Shown here in pieces: positions 21,401-28,484 of a DNA stretch of 64,000 bases. Made by a program: the position numbers and the translations under genes. Under the pieces are notes generated by a model. It searched no databases, was not told where the DNA came from, and saw only the letters and a list, made by a program, of their open reading frames with translations. The stretch spans positions 124,001 to 188,000 of the forward strand of contig NZ_NTFY01000060.1 of NCBI RefSeq assembly GCF_002289565.1, given 5' to 3'. The DNA is from Rhodopirellula sp. SM50 (GTDB taxonomy: Bacteria; Planctomycetota; Planctomycetia; Pirellulales; Pirellulaceae). Each line of letters opens with the position of its first letter. Positions within the stretch are counted from its first letter, which is position 1.

Positions 21401-23748
21401 TGCAGTTTTTTGATCTCATCCTCAGTGACCTTGCGTGCTTTAAAATCGATCGTTTTGGATTCTTTGGGGCCAAGATCGAGCGTCATGTTGTCGATGCTTG
21501 TCTTGGTCAACTGAGAAATCTTGTCCAACCGAACCTCCGCCTTGACCGGCTTGTTGGACGTGTTGCTGATAACGATTTGGGCTTCCTGATTCTCAGCGGT
21601 GAAAATTCGGTTCACCCCGCTGATCGTGACACTGGCTTGCCCCTGTCCAAAATCTTTGTAACCCCCTTTGGCGAGGCTTCCGGTCTGTGCCGTGTGCCAG
21701 CCCGGTGCTTCGATGACTCCACCGTCGGAAACGATCCTTCGTCCGTCTTCGCTGACCGTGCCCGTGCCCACGATCTTCCATTTTCCGGCGTCATGATCGA
21801 ACGAAAAGATCGATGATTTTTCGCCGGGGGCCAGGCCATCAAAATTCGGAAACGTGACTTCCGCCGGGACATCAAAACCGGTCGCACCGGGGACCTGGAT
21901 CGAGACGACCAACTGGGGATCCAAGTAGGATGGCAGTGGTGCAGGAATCCGGTCTGGCTCGACCGGGATGATCGCTGCGGTGGTGGCGGGCGTGCCCAAA
22001 TCATCGAGCGCTGCGCCGGGCTCAACGGTGAGCGAAAACTCATCAAACAACGTCGGGTCAATGTCCGGAAGGATCTGTTCCAAACGCGACCGCCCGTCGG
22101 TGCCGAATCCGACTAGGGTCGGCTCCGTGGGCGACAAGCCTTGGATATCGGTCTCTTTGAGCGGTGGTAGATAGATGTCGAACGGAGTGCCCCCCATATT
22201 CAGCTGCACCAAGCGTCCGGCTTTGCTATGGAAGGGCTTTCCGACGTTCGGATAGAGGTAGCCGGCGGGCAGATTCGTTGCGGTCGTGCCGTCGATGTGA
22301 ACGAAGAACTCCGGCGCCGGCATATCGGTCAATTCAAAACGCCCGTTGACATCGGTGACAACGTTCTTTCCGGGCAGGGAATCGACACGAATCGTGGCGC
22401 CAACGATCGGTTCTCCCGTGTTGGAGTCTTTGACGAATCCGAACACGCCCGTCCCCTTGACCGGCGTCAGCGGCAGGGTACGAAAATCGGCGTTCTGCAC
22501 ACCGCCCGGCTCGTCGTCGCCGTCGGCATCGAGCGCAAGACCATCTCGTCCGATGATCTTGGCCCCGTCGACGACCACCCTGATTTCCGTCGACGCAGGC
22601 AGCGGCGCGTCATAAAAGAACGTCGCAAACCGTTCGGTGCTGGAGACTCGAATCGAACCGTCAACCCGTTCGCCATTGGCGATCAAGTAGAACGCGTCGG
22701 TGGTCACCGTGGACGCATCAACCGGTTCATCAAAACGCACGATCGTTTTGCGGATGACGCTGACCAGTTCTTCGCCGGCTGTCGGGGACGTCGACCGGAT
22801 TCCGGGCGGATCGGCGACGAGAAAATTTGCAATCTCTGTGCCCGTGCCCAGTACGTTGCCTGCCAAGTCCTCGACCGCCGTTGTCGTTCTCAGTCGATAC
22901 GCCTGGTCAGGCAGGGACTGGAATAGCGACAGCAGACGCGTCGATTCGTTGACGGTATCGACCGAACGGATCGGAACCGTTTCTCCATGTTGTGCCCCGC
23001 CGTCGATCGCCAACTCAAAGCTGGTCGGCACCAGGGTCGTCGCGACGGTCTCCCCCAAATCCAGTTGGGCGGAATCGAAACTGCGGCGCACCGTCGGATC
23101 GACCAACAGTTGTGGCGCCGGTGCGGCGCGATCGACGGTCAATTCGAATTGAATCTGATCCCCCTCAGTTCCGATGCGAACTTCAAACTGATGGTCCCCG
23201 TCGGCCAAGGGACTGCCCGCGATCGCGTCGATCGTCTGAGTCGTGAGCGATGCGACCGACTCAGTGAACTCGCCGGTGATGTCGACGAAGGGATCGTTCC
23301 CCGCGCCATCGATTCGCGCAAACACACTCTTGTTACCAAGCTTGCCCGAACTGATTCGCAAATCAATGCGGTAGTCATTGGAGATCAAATCCAGGTTCGT
23401 CGCCGCGCCGGGTGCTGAGTCATTCGGTAGAGTCGCGGCAACGACGGGGATGTTGAGCGCCAGGACATTCAGCACATGCAGCGCATCGAGTGGTGTTCCG
23501 ACTCCATCGCCATTGACATCGATGAAGTTGCCGATGTTCCTAGCAGGATCGGCCGTCACACCATCGGATCGGCCAATGGCATTGAGGACGCGTAACGCGT
23601 CGATGGGAGAGACGGCACCATCGCGAGAGACGTCGAAACGCTGCAGGGGATTGGTGCCGAAGGGGTTGGCGGCTAACAGATCTCGCCGCTCCAGTCGCTC
23701 GATCAACGCTCTGCGTTTGAAAGCGTGCCGTTGCAGGGTCTTGTTCAT
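12457..23748 (-). CDS. Giant multidomain secreted protein (dockerin, FN3, SdrD-B, LVIVD, FG-GAP)
   Basis: 3763 residues from the ATG at 23748, which has GAGG nine bases upstream; the TTG eight codons earlier is rejected. The basic N-terminus ends in IERLERRDLLAA, a motif common on huge planctomycete surface proteins and presumed to direct export. Domains seen in order: a dockerin-like pair of EF-hands (about 37-100), a bacterial Ig-like segment (about 330-420), a carboxypeptidase regulatory-like domain (about 430-500), a long unrecognised beta-rich region (about 700-1580), FN3 (about 1760-1845), two SdrD-B-like units (about 1940-2140), two anchor-D/ASH-like domains (about 2165-2385), a thrombospondin type 3 calcium segment (about 2470-2515), LVIVD repeats (about 2520-2825), a second Ig-like domain and about 14 FG-GAP/VCBS repeats to the end. 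Probably a calcium-binding cell-surface or matrix protein. No catalytic domain was recognised. Confidence 0.9.
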   Translation of the reverse strand: MNKTLQRHAFKRRALIERLERRDLLAANPFGTNPLQRFDVSRDGAVSPIDALRVLNAIGRSDGVTADPARNIGNFIDVNGDGVGTPLDALHVLNVLALNIPVVAATLPNDSAPGAATNLDLISNDYRIDLRISSGKLGNKSVFARIDGAGNDPFVDITGEFTESVASLTTQTIDAIAGSPLADGDHQFEVRIGTEGDQIQFELTVDRAAPAPQLLVDPTVRRSFDSAQLDLGETVATTLVPTSFELAIDGGAQHGETVPIRSVDTVNESTRLLSLFQSLPDQAYRLRTTTAVEDLAGNVLGTGTEIANFLVADPPGIRSTSPTAGEELVSVIRKTIVRFDEPVDASTVTTDAFYLIANGERVDGSIRVSSTERFATFFYDAPLPASTEIRVVVDGAKIIGRDGLALDADGDDEPGGVQNADFRTLPLTPVKGTGVFGFVKDSNTGEPIVGATIRVDSLPGKNVVTDVNGRFELTDMPAPEFFVHIDGTTATNLPAGYLYPNVGKPFHSKAGRLVQLNMGGTPFDIYLPPLKETDIQGLSPTEPTLVGFGTDGRSRLEQILPDIDPTLFDEFSLTVEPGAALDDLGTPATTAAIIPVEPDRIPAPLPSYLDPQLVVSIQVPGATGFDVPAEVTFPNFDGLAPGEKSSIFSFDHDAGKWKIVGTGTVSEDGRRIVSDGGVIEAPGWHTAQTGSLAKGGYKDFGQGQASVTISGVNRIFTAENQEAQIVISNTSNKPVKAEVRLDKISQLTKTSIDNMTLDLGPKESKTIDFKARKVTEDEIKKLQDDDPNTNHAKIYTGTVKVTATSGGAPLADETFLYALIVAKDAKLAFPNVLKEADSQPAADEKKVLHLSVAGPIQDMSFAGDDQDITFVGSQGSATFSVLSTELLDRLQSPSGELTLSHKGEALPAIPINAADAIQLDPFAIRRVSGKVTGDINQRFTIEGKVEIGLAGPTFEPLFAINGTFEVNEEFFLLSGSITTNLLEDIPGFGPEVFLTEKDKKVLRINRMTKKFELFPSQDVPDQPPKENAFVLAGLKFTVTDMFLPETGVGLGLRGKITLPDKLGNVEIDIGSGENSDNSVIITTAGVDLTGATVAFPDQKFTIFKVQAEATDLSLEFQKRGVDDLGVERGNRFLLRGQLELLFPKFDPELRIAASFASPEDEEALVDLSESLGKAWTFALEEEPDLATIDAKADSAPEPEDPPDDSFIRLEFKPDGTLGLDAVGRIALESWKLGKLATVEDVFLQIDTVNDNYLGFARVLTPFKKAGEINALVGFEGGELDLVAVGVGELNGGVGFQMGTTPMYLQAIGSGVKDLTDGVRGIDFIASLTSTLGPATNKLFKGFALPGFLGGATFEPGNLLQIDVGGSASLEGFRVGGQVVVGGDEEGGLLVGTGKVVANFVDPSVVIQAKLEALGGLLRLEGLDGGEFASLAVNSNFDVAGQGKAIAQLPDSLPFPLGFAEGKVLGSASGVVQFTNDGISENDFVAFWGEIPLFTNPFNGNPVTAVAGVQVFLAAKFPNLITSLGEAAEIAGASGVASGIASQGEGEFTGQKTFTIEADTPFTLFATQWDTVSTTAEIELVDPTGTVIVESDFDSRQEIIVIGSSETDRNVVVVEPMVGNWTVRLVDPENDDLGETQFTSFLSVEPATLELTNVDLSGNESSLTIDFVATETTEDATVSLFLDTDQNDFDGALLAADVAVAFDGTGSTVIDLSNLDLPAGEYFVFGVLDEPGKPLVTSDYVDAGFQITDNGALAVVDNVVAAWVGENQLKVQWDAVDGAEAYRIGLTDNAAGADLQQSLVVGANETSVVLSDTLLITPLIVGETYRLEVVAIDVFGSAGQRGGQAIGIVGPSPTVPPETGQFDVFADPGSTFTGQLSLGQDEIASMLVGPSNATVDSDGSFTWDVPTDAQGFTDLRFKITPAIGPARFENLVLAAQSPPAGIITGLVFDDTNRDGVQDSGESGASGIAVELVDVLTGDVLSTTTSADVDLNDDQTIDPESEQGVFSFTDLAAGEFSVRRVDVANQPQRVTLAANQTETLSLGHRSQGRIAGAVLDDNDFDGQGDVSVSSVVVYMDLDESGSLTLGDRETVTDENGGFLFDDLLAGEFDIGIVAPDDFDVVGPTVRTVVLAIDEALDDHDIALQLTPSSSLSTATLRVSDADDAVGVFNLLEFGEILVDGTGGDRLTRNLELLNLGGENLVIHSARLADVGSGFVIDGLDDDTTIIPDGILGVTSAHPFSLSFDPTQSGVVETQLVITSNDPSSPTTVRLTGNARSPDPELSVILENNNAGGITLAQSETRAEFVTLRNTGNQPLSITSITGSLGFQPVDLPAGFPDTPIALAVDESIDIDVSVRATQLGIQGGTLTFMSNDPANPVIRRGVIATGIPASGPQASVGEDFVAIKMPALSAAPVLRGTTNLIGSYEFFLTAQAAYEVTLFDPVTGLVAKSLGQTAATGVVTNVTQPSFVASLSPDSDGDLLPDDAEFAVGTSATNPDTDGDGVFDYAELRQGLDPLSGLSVSIGTLASLPLMGQANEIELVGSTDDTSVQNAYVATGSHGLAIIDASDAMNPITLGQLDLPGDATDVAVAASANLAAIATGTGGLQLVDVSDPMLPTLIRSVDIEADRLDVFGSIAFVANSTSLVSVDMESGTILQQLDLGELTDVVRLGPMLYTMGSDKTLSVIEVTGLTMSPRGSVILPNGAGRLFVWDGVVIATAESNDRGGIVTVDISDPDVPTLISDSDVLDPSVGASTAIAANGTGLALIVGNPVDTPVLDVVDVTDLENTATTAETFRARVSLPSAPSDVVIAAGIGYVANGIDGLQVVNFLAFDDQGVPPTVSIDASSADVDALSAGIQVFEGRSLPIELSVSDDVQLRSVELLVDGIVVRNDVSFPFDVTALVPNLTGGATSESLMLQVRGTDTGGNASLSQLLELEVIKDDVAPTISSISLNNNDEFPLGFMSVEVDFSERIASIDTTNVFVTGPSSDLVEPVNLLVAPDGTSARLTYQLLEIGDYQLTIDAANVRDVPGNPLGGSPILTDFSVPAVPATNEPLFPGFTLPLIDGALATATGDFNGDLIPDLAVAVEPGPGGPFHTLDIYLGIGNGTFADPIRDPLTGIPDQLFVGDFTGDQIDDVLIRYKFQINISVNREILAILFGQGDGTFGDDEILFGGKSIETGSYPNHLAVGDFDGDSDLDVFATTSNGSIKTFLNRGAGTFTTVLNPGFGFTALDSAVGDVTGDGSNDVVAVRNDVATIFSNDGSGTFSAIATPDPSGTRTSAVALADLNDDQNLDLIFGDRIDHSVSVMLGNGDGTFADELVESISIEADAIVVGDINKDSNLDLLVGDFGGVQLTVLLGDGAGDFSSTNLFSTSKTTAFIKPLLTDFDFDQNLDVVIPTQVDVFKHQVEMVYGLGDGTFLQPVRAEVSDGTNLGTTETLTTGDLNGDGILDLISTNLPLDQVIVNLGVADGTFGAPTMFGGLQNPFAPRVGLFDNDAHLDVAISNGSGIVLMLGDGTGSLGTPIEVYSQFQGTPRSFEVVDLDQDNELDLIAVVSGTVTILMGNGDGSFEDPILITAPVRALGSADADVNGDGLLDVVIGSDLVAGTPAVSLQQADGSFGAFQDLVPSEHSGASPNAVVTADLNGDNRIDVVSSNQDSDDVTIMLQNSSGDFFVAATLTVGDSPRDVLAEDLNDDGNIDLVISNRFDGHLSVYLGDGDGTFADELRFSVGGNPMEMALADFNQDGLLDLAVIDTLAKDIVVLLNRTS

Positions 23749-23789
23749 CGCAAGTGCCTCGGCTGGACCCAATGAAGCCCCTTCGGGCC

Positions 23790-23821
23790 ATTATACGGCA
23801 TCCCACAGTGCGGGTGTGCAA
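23790..23821 (-). promoter_or_regulatory. Candidate sigma-70 type promoter of the giant gene
   Basis: On the minus strand a perfect TATAAT (23795 down to 23790) lies 41 bases before the ATG at 23748. TTGCAC (23821-23816) is upstream, but the spacer is 20 bases, longer than the usual 17, so the -35 assignment is weak. Between the -10 box and the ATG is a short hairpin, GCCCGAAGGGGC. The same 160-base gap must also hold the promoter of the divergent biosynthetic operon, for which I see no clear match. Confidence 0.45.
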
Positions 23822-23906
23822 GAATCTCCCGAACCTTTCCGCGGCGCTGCGATTCCTTTAAGTTAAAAGTGTCGATGGAAGTCTTTTCATTTCATGAGGC
23901 CCCCGA

Positions 23907-24887
23907 TTGCATGCCCTTGTTCGAACCGACGCGGGAACCTTGTGGACTGACGTTGCTGCGGCGACGTGCGGACCGGCGCACGTCACCGTCCAAGTGTCAT
24001 TGGTCGGATTGTGCCGGACCGATTTGGCCGTCGCTTCGGGCAGATTGAAGGTCCAGACGCCCCGAGTCCTTGGGCATGAGTTTGTCGGGCGAGTCGTCTC
24101 CGCGGGATCGGACGTTCGCGGCCTTTCGATCGGTGACAAGATCGCCGCGGATCCGGTGCTGCGATGCCGACGGTGTGATCGATGCCTCGGCCGCTGGCAA
24201 TACGCTTGCCCCCAGGCGAAGTTTTTGGGCGTCGATGTCGATGGTGCGATCGCCGACTTTATCACGATCCCCTGGCAAAACGCGTGGCGGCTACCCGAGA
24301 CGCTTGACGATCGCGTCGGAGCGTTGCTCGAACCGGTCGCGGCCTGTGCGGCCGTGCTCAAGGCGCCCCTGGGCACTCGGCAACACGGTGTCGTCTATGG
24401 CTATGGCCGTCTGGCCAAACTGACCGCGATGATCTTGCGATCACGCGGTTTCGCATTCATTAGCTGTGTCCATCCGAACCAGCAGCCGTTGGGAACCGAT
24501 CAATACGACTTTGCGATCGACACCGAAGGCACCACGGATTCGCTTGCACAACTTGCCGACTGCCTTCGCCCGGGCGGAGTCTTGGTGTTGAAAAGTCGCC
24601 CGCTGCGGCCGATCGCGTTGGACTTGAAAGCGATGCTTCCGAAGGAGCACCAGATCTATCCGGTCAACTATGCGGATTTCGACGAGGCGCGACGCTTGTT
24701 GCTCGATCCCGCCATCGACTTCACATCACTGCTCGGTCCCGTCTGGAGTGCGGATCAAGCGCCCCAGGCTTTCAAAGCCGCCCAATCTGATTCGTCCCGA
24801 AAACATTTCATCGAGCTGGCATCGGTACCGGCTCTTCCTTTCGCAGCGAGAACACAGCATCAATGTGTGCCATCGTCGGATGCGTGA
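23907..24887 (+). CDS. Zinc-dependent MDR (alcohol dehydrogenase-like) oxidoreductase
   Basis: 326 residues. A TGA stands four codons upstream, so the start must be the TTG at 23907, with GAGG seven bases before it. Seen: the catalytic-zinc region LCRTDLA and GHEFVGRVVSAGSDV (GHE near residue 55), the structural-zinc cluster CRRCDRCLGRWQYAC (about 86-100), and a Rossmann segment GVVYGYGRLAKLTA, whose glycine pattern is slightly degenerate. The family oxidises alcohols or polyols or reduces carbonyls with NAD(P). It is the first gene of a six-gene run: the next gene starts 25 bases before this one ends. Because the operon also encodes a thioester reductase that would release an aldehyde, reduction of that aldehyde or oxidation of an alcohol intermediate is plausible, but this is inference. 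Confidence 0.88.
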   Translation: MHALVRTDAGTLWTDVAAATCGPAHVTVQVSLVGLCRTDLAVASGRLKVQTPRVLGHEFVGRVVSAGSDVRGLSIGDKIAADPVLRCRRCDRCLGRWQYACPQAKFLGVDVDGAIADFITIPWQNAWRLPETLDDRVGALLEPVAACAAVLKAPLGTRQHGVVYGYGRLAKLTAMILRSRGFAFISCVHPNQQPLGTDQYDFAIDTEGTTDSLAQLADCLRPGGVLVLKSRPLRPIALDLKAMLPKEHQIYPVNYADFDEARRLLLDPAIDFTSLLGPVWSADQAPQAFKAAQSDSSRKHFIELASVPALPFAARTQHQCVPSSDA

Positions 24888-26812
24888 GTTCGGGAAATCC
24901 CCGAGTGCTGAACCGCCGGCGATTGATGCAGGCGACTGAATCGATGGCCCATCGCGGTCCCGATGGGACCGCCGTTTTATTGCAAGGCGGAAACGATGCG
25001 GTGGGATCGATCGGACTGGGGCATTGCCGATTGGCAGTCAACGGAGGCGGAACGGCCTGCCAGCCGATCCGCAACGGCGCTGGCACGTTGTCAATTGTCG
25101 TCAATGGAGAACTTTACGATCCCGACGACGTCTTGCGGCGGCGACTTGAAAACCAAGGGCACCGATTCGCAACCCTCAGCGACAGCGAGCTTGCATTGCA
25201 CCTTTACGCCCAGCACGGATTGGATTTCGTTGAATACCTGCGCGGCGAATTTGCGATTCTGATCCATGACGTGATCGCCGATCGATTGGTCGCCGTCCGT
25301 GATCGATTCGGCATCAAACCGCTGCTCTACACCGACCGCTCCGGTGAAATTTGGTTCGCCTCCCAAGCACGCGCCTTTCGCGCCGCGGGGATTCCACTGG
25401 AACGGGACGTGGAATCGGTCTGGCACGCGATGAGTTTCCAATACACGCTGCCCGATCGCACACTGTACCGGAATGTCTATCAGGTACCGCCAGGGCATCT
25501 CGCGGTCGCCCGGGCGGGTGCTGTCACGCTGAAGCAATACTGGGACTTGGATTACCCGCGACGGAACGACCCGCCGTCCTTTCATGACCGGCAAGACCCC
25601 CGCGACTCGGCCGCTTGCTTCGTGGATCGATTCGACGAAGCGGTCAGCATTCGACTGCGGGGGGATGTCCCCGTGGTCGCTCATCTCAGCGGCGGCATTG
25701 ATTCGTGCAGCGTCTTGGAGTCGGCCTCGCGGCAGGGCGTGATTGCGTCCGCGTTTTCGATCGGTTTCCCAGGTAAACGCGAACACGATGAAACAACGCT
25801 TGCCCTCGAAATGGCGTCTCGATCGGGCGTCGCGTTCCACGGCCTGGACGGCTCGGCGGAGAAGTTGATCGATGTCATCGAGCAATCTGTCGCGGCCAGC
25901 GAAGGCTGGTGCGTCAATGGGCATCTGCCCGCCAAGTTCTTGCTCAGTCGGACGATCTCCGATGCCGGGTACAAAGTCGCGTTGACCGGTGAAGGGGCCG
26001 ACGAATTGCTGGCCGGATACGCCCATCTGAAAATCGATCTCTGCCGACAGACATCACCGGACGCAATCCAACAGATCCAAGCCGACAATCGAAACTCCTA
26101 CGGCAGTATGATCCCCGCGGCCGGCCGCGCGCTGCCGACTCAAGTGTTCCAGCACGCGTTGGGGTACCTGCCGACGTTCCTGGCCGCCAAAGCCTCCCAG
26201 GGATGGATGCTCCGCTCGCACGTCAAACGAGATTTCCTGGCGCAGTTCCACGGACGAGACGCGATGGAAGAACTCGCCGCCACTGTAATCAATCAAGAAC
26301 AATTACGTGACCGGCATGTTGTCCACCAGTCACTCTATTGTTGGATCAAGACTGCATTGGCGCAGAACATCTTACGCACCTTGGGGGACGGATGCGAAGC
26401 GGCGCACGGCACCGAAGGCCGGTTGCCGATGTTGGACCATCTGCTATTCGACTGGGTAAAACAACAACCCGTTTCCAGTTTGCTCCGTCCCCAATCGCGT
26501 CGATCGAAGGGCTCCCTCTCAGACGGCGACGGATTCACCGACAAATGGCTGCTCCGGGCGGGGATGCGAAATCGCTTGCCGACGTGCGTCATCGAGCGTC
26601 CGAAACAGCCTTTTGACGCGCCGCCGTTGGCCGACAGCTTGCTGCGTTGTCGCCGAATCGGAGACTACGTTCAATCAAAAATCGACGACCATCCCTTCTT
26701 TGATTCGACCAAGGTTCGGCAGACATTGTCGAACATGCAGCACGCCAGCCGGGAAACCAAAACCGCTACCGACCCGCTATGGTGGATGCTGCTCTCCTCC
26801 ACCGTGGCGTAA
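24863..26812 (+). CDS. Asparagine synthase (glutamine-hydrolysing)-like amidotransferase
   Basis: 649 residues, the AsnB two-domain layout. The mature nucleophile is Cys2 (MCAIVGC), followed by the MAHRGPDGT segment, VVNGELYD, and RDRFGIKPLLY of the class II glutaminase domain. The synthetase domain has the PP-loop HLSGGIDSCSV near residue 275 and TGEGADELLAGY, the usual ATP-pyrophosphatase signature. The enzyme would use glutamine-derived ammonia and ATP to turn a carboxylate into an amide. Position between a dehydrogenase it overlaps and a methyltransferase argues for a role in the pathway of this operon and not in general asparagine supply; AsnB relatives in natural-product clusters often act on other acids. 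The last codons and the TAA lie in a half palindrome of a dispersed repeat family. Confidence 0.93.
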   Translation: MCAIVGCVSSGNPRVLNRRRLMQATESMAHRGPDGTAVLLQGGNDAVGSIGLGHCRLAVNGGGTACQPIRNGAGTLSIVVNGELYDPDDVLRRRLENQGHRFATLSDSELALHLYAQHGLDFVEYLRGEFAILIHDVIADRLVAVRDRFGIKPLLYTDRSGEIWFASQARAFRAAGIPLERDVESVWHAMSFQYTLPDRTLYRNVYQVPPGHLAVARAGAVTLKQYWDLDYPRRNDPPSFHDRQDPRDSAACFVDRFDEAVSIRLRGDVPVVAHLSGGIDSCSVLESASRQGVIASAFSIGFPGKREHDETTLALEMASRSGVAFHGLDGSAEKLIDVIEQSVAASEGWCVNGHLPAKFLLSRTISDAGYKVALTGEGADELLAGYAHLKIDLCRQTSPDAIQQIQADNRNSYGSMIPAAGRALPTQVFQHALGYLPTFLAAKASQGWMLRSHVKRDFLAQFHGRDAMEELAATVINQEQLRDRHVVHQSLYCWIKTALAQNILRTLGDGCEAAHGTEGRLPMLDHLLFDWVKQQPVSSLLRPQSRRSKGSLSDGDGFTDKWLLRAGMRNRLPTCVIERPKQPFDAPPLADSLLRCRRIGDYVQSKIDDHPFFDSTKVRQTLSNMQHASRETKTATDPLWWMLLSSTVA

Positions 26813-26826
26813 GCCTCCGGTTTGCG
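26804..26826. repeat. Half palindrome of the GTGGCGTAAGC family overlapping a stop codon
   Basis: GTGGCGTAAGC at 26804-26814 is identical to the arm ends of the elements at 3959 and 8390, and the following CTCCGGTTTGCG is a variant of the rest of an arm. The TAA inside it (26810-26812) is the stop codon of the asparagine-synthase-like gene. No second arm is present. It may be a decayed element inside the operon. Confidence 0.5.
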
Positions 26827-26854
26827 AAGACACATCCAAGACACCCCACCTGAC

Positions 26855-27634
26855 ATGCCCCAAACGCAACAACAAACTGCCGTCGAAACCCCGTGGTGGA
26901 AGACGTTTTATGACGACGTGGCCATGGCGGTGCTGGCCGATCAAGATCCCGACGTGATCCGAGATCAGGCAGACACCATCACACGCTTGACCGGCCTGTC
27001 GCGGGGGCAGTCGGCCATGGATCAGTGCTGCGGCCTGGGCCAACATGCGTGCGAGTTGGCAAGCCGTGGTGTCGAAATGATCGGCGTCGACCAATCGGCA
27101 CTCTACATCGATCATGCCAAGCGACTCGCCCGCCAACGTGATCTCGAAGCGGAGTTTGTGGTCGCCGACGCATTGGCGTATCAACACGCCCCACCCGTCG
27201 ATGTCGTCTATAACTGGCACAGCAGTTTTGGTTATTCATCCGACGACGCGTGGAACCAACAGATGCTTCACGCCGCGCGGCAGTCGCTGCGTGCCGGAGG
27301 AGCGATGTTGCTGGAGTTTCCCAACATGTTGCATTTGCTGGCCAACTTTCAAACGTCAATTTCCTCGACGCACCCTGGCGGCGTCTCGCTGAAACGGACG
27401 TCCCGGATCTCCGCCTCCACCGGTACGTTGCATCAGGCTTGGAAATACCGCATGGATGACCGGTCGGTGCGGACCCATGAAAGTTCGCTGAGAATTTACC
27501 TGCCCGATCAGCTGATCCAAATGTTTCGCGACAGCGGATTTGTCAACGTGAATGCTGTCTCGCCTTGCGGCGGCACGCTGGCCGCCGATTCACCACGCTG
27601 CGTCATTGTTGGGAGCAATCCAAGTGATGCATGA
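26855..27634 (+). CDS. Class I SAM-dependent methyltransferase
   Basis: 259 residues from the ATG at 26855; an in-frame TTG at 26822 is possible but would start inside the repeat half-site. No good ribosome-binding site is visible, so translation may depend on the gene upstream. SAM-binding motif I reads AMDQCCGLGQHACELA, followed by the acidic end of strand 2 in IGVDQS, and VVADALAY as the base-contacting region. After the next strand comes YNWHSSFGY, which could hold substrate-binding residues. O-, N- and C-methyltransferases share this fold, so the acceptor atom is unknown. The gene overlaps the following oxygenase gene by eight bases. In context it should methylate an intermediate of the pathway (inference). 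Confidence 0.86.
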   Translation: MPQTQQQTAVETPWWKTFYDDVAMAVLADQDPDVIRDQADTITRLTGLSRGQSAMDQCCGLGQHACELASRGVEMIGVDQSALYIDHAKRLARQRDLEAEFVVADALAYQHAPPVDVVYNWHSSFGYSSDDAWNQQMLHAARQSLRAGGAMLLEFPNMLHLLANFQTSISSTHPGGVSLKRTSRISASTGTLHQAWKYRMDDRSVRTHESSLRIYLPDQLIQMFRDSGFVNVNAVSPCGGTLAADSPRCVIVGSNPSDA

Positions 27635-28484
27635 TTTCATCCAACCCTACGGGGGTCAAACCGACGAAGCATTCCGGGCGGCGCTGTATGCCGGGACCGT
27701 GCTCGTGCTGCCGCCTTCGGAAACGACGCTGCGAATGCGCGACTCTTGTTGGGATCGCATTTGCCAAGTTTTTGGAGACGATCCCCGCAACGCCTCCAAA
27801 CGCCTTGCCGGCGAACAACTGTTTCAGAAAGCCGGGCTGCTGCGACGCGAATTTTACGAGTCCGATGTCTGTCGGCAGGGCATCGCGGATCTGTTGCGGC
27901 AAACCGGTTGCGACGTAAATCAACATCTTTGCGATCCCGTCCGATTGCGTGTGATCACCGAGGGCGGTCACCACAACCCCGCCGCGGCCCCCGTTTATTA
28001 TGCCCATCGAGACACCTGGTACTCCAATCCGCAGTGTCAGATCACCTGGTGGATGCCGTTGCATCCGGTATCAAAATCCGAGACCTTTTCGTTTTTGCCG
28101 TTCTACTTTGATCGAGCAGTGGACAATGACTCCGGTGGATTCGATTACCGACAGTGGACATCCAAAGGCACCGATTTGAAAATCGGTTGGCAGGATGCCG
28201 AAGCCGGCCGCCGTGAACTCTATCCGCGATTGCGCGAATCGTTATCGCAGGCGCAGCGGGTCGCATTCGAGGCACGGGCGGGGGAGGTGATCGTGTTTTC
28301 CGGCCAGCATCTGCATCAAACCGTGCCAATCGAATCGGGCGAAACTCGACTGAGCATCGACTTTCGAACCGTTTGCTTGCCGGATCACGACAAGGGGTTG
28401 GGGCCAGAGAATGTCGATAATCGTTCGACCGGTGATGCCTTGGCCGGACATCTCCCCGTCTCGCCGGCGGATCGAGGGCCATGA
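27627..28484 (+). CDS. Fe(II)/2-oxoglutarate oxygenase, phytanoyl-CoA dioxygenase-like
   Basis: 285 residues from the ATG at 27627; the longer frame from 27552 lies within the methyltransferase gene and is rejected. The iron-binding triad is visible: HRD in YYAHRDTWY (His127, Asp129) and a distal histidine in VFSGQHLHQTVP (His228 or His230), with Arg241 in ETRLSIDF placed to bind the 2-oxoglutarate carboxylate. The spacing of about 100 residues between HxD and the distal His fits the phytanoyl-CoA hydroxylase-like family, many members of which hydroxylate, desaturate or cyclise free or carrier-bound amino acids in secondary metabolism. It overlaps the methyltransferase by eight bases and the next gene by four (ATGA). 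Substrate unknown. Confidence 0.82.
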   Translation: MHDFIQPYGGQTDEAFRAALYAGTVLVLPPSETTLRMRDSCWDRICQVFGDDPRNASKRLAGEQLFQKAGLLRREFYESDVCRQGIADLLRQTGCDVNQHLCDPVRLRVITEGGHHNPAAAPVYYAHRDTWYSNPQCQITWWMPLHPVSKSETFSFLPFYFDRAVDNDSGGFDYRQWTSKGTDLKIGWQDAEAGRRELYPRLRESLSQAQRVAFEARAGEVIVFSGQHLHQTVPIESGETRLSIDFRTVCLPDHDKGLGPENVDNRSTGDALAGHLPVSPADRGP

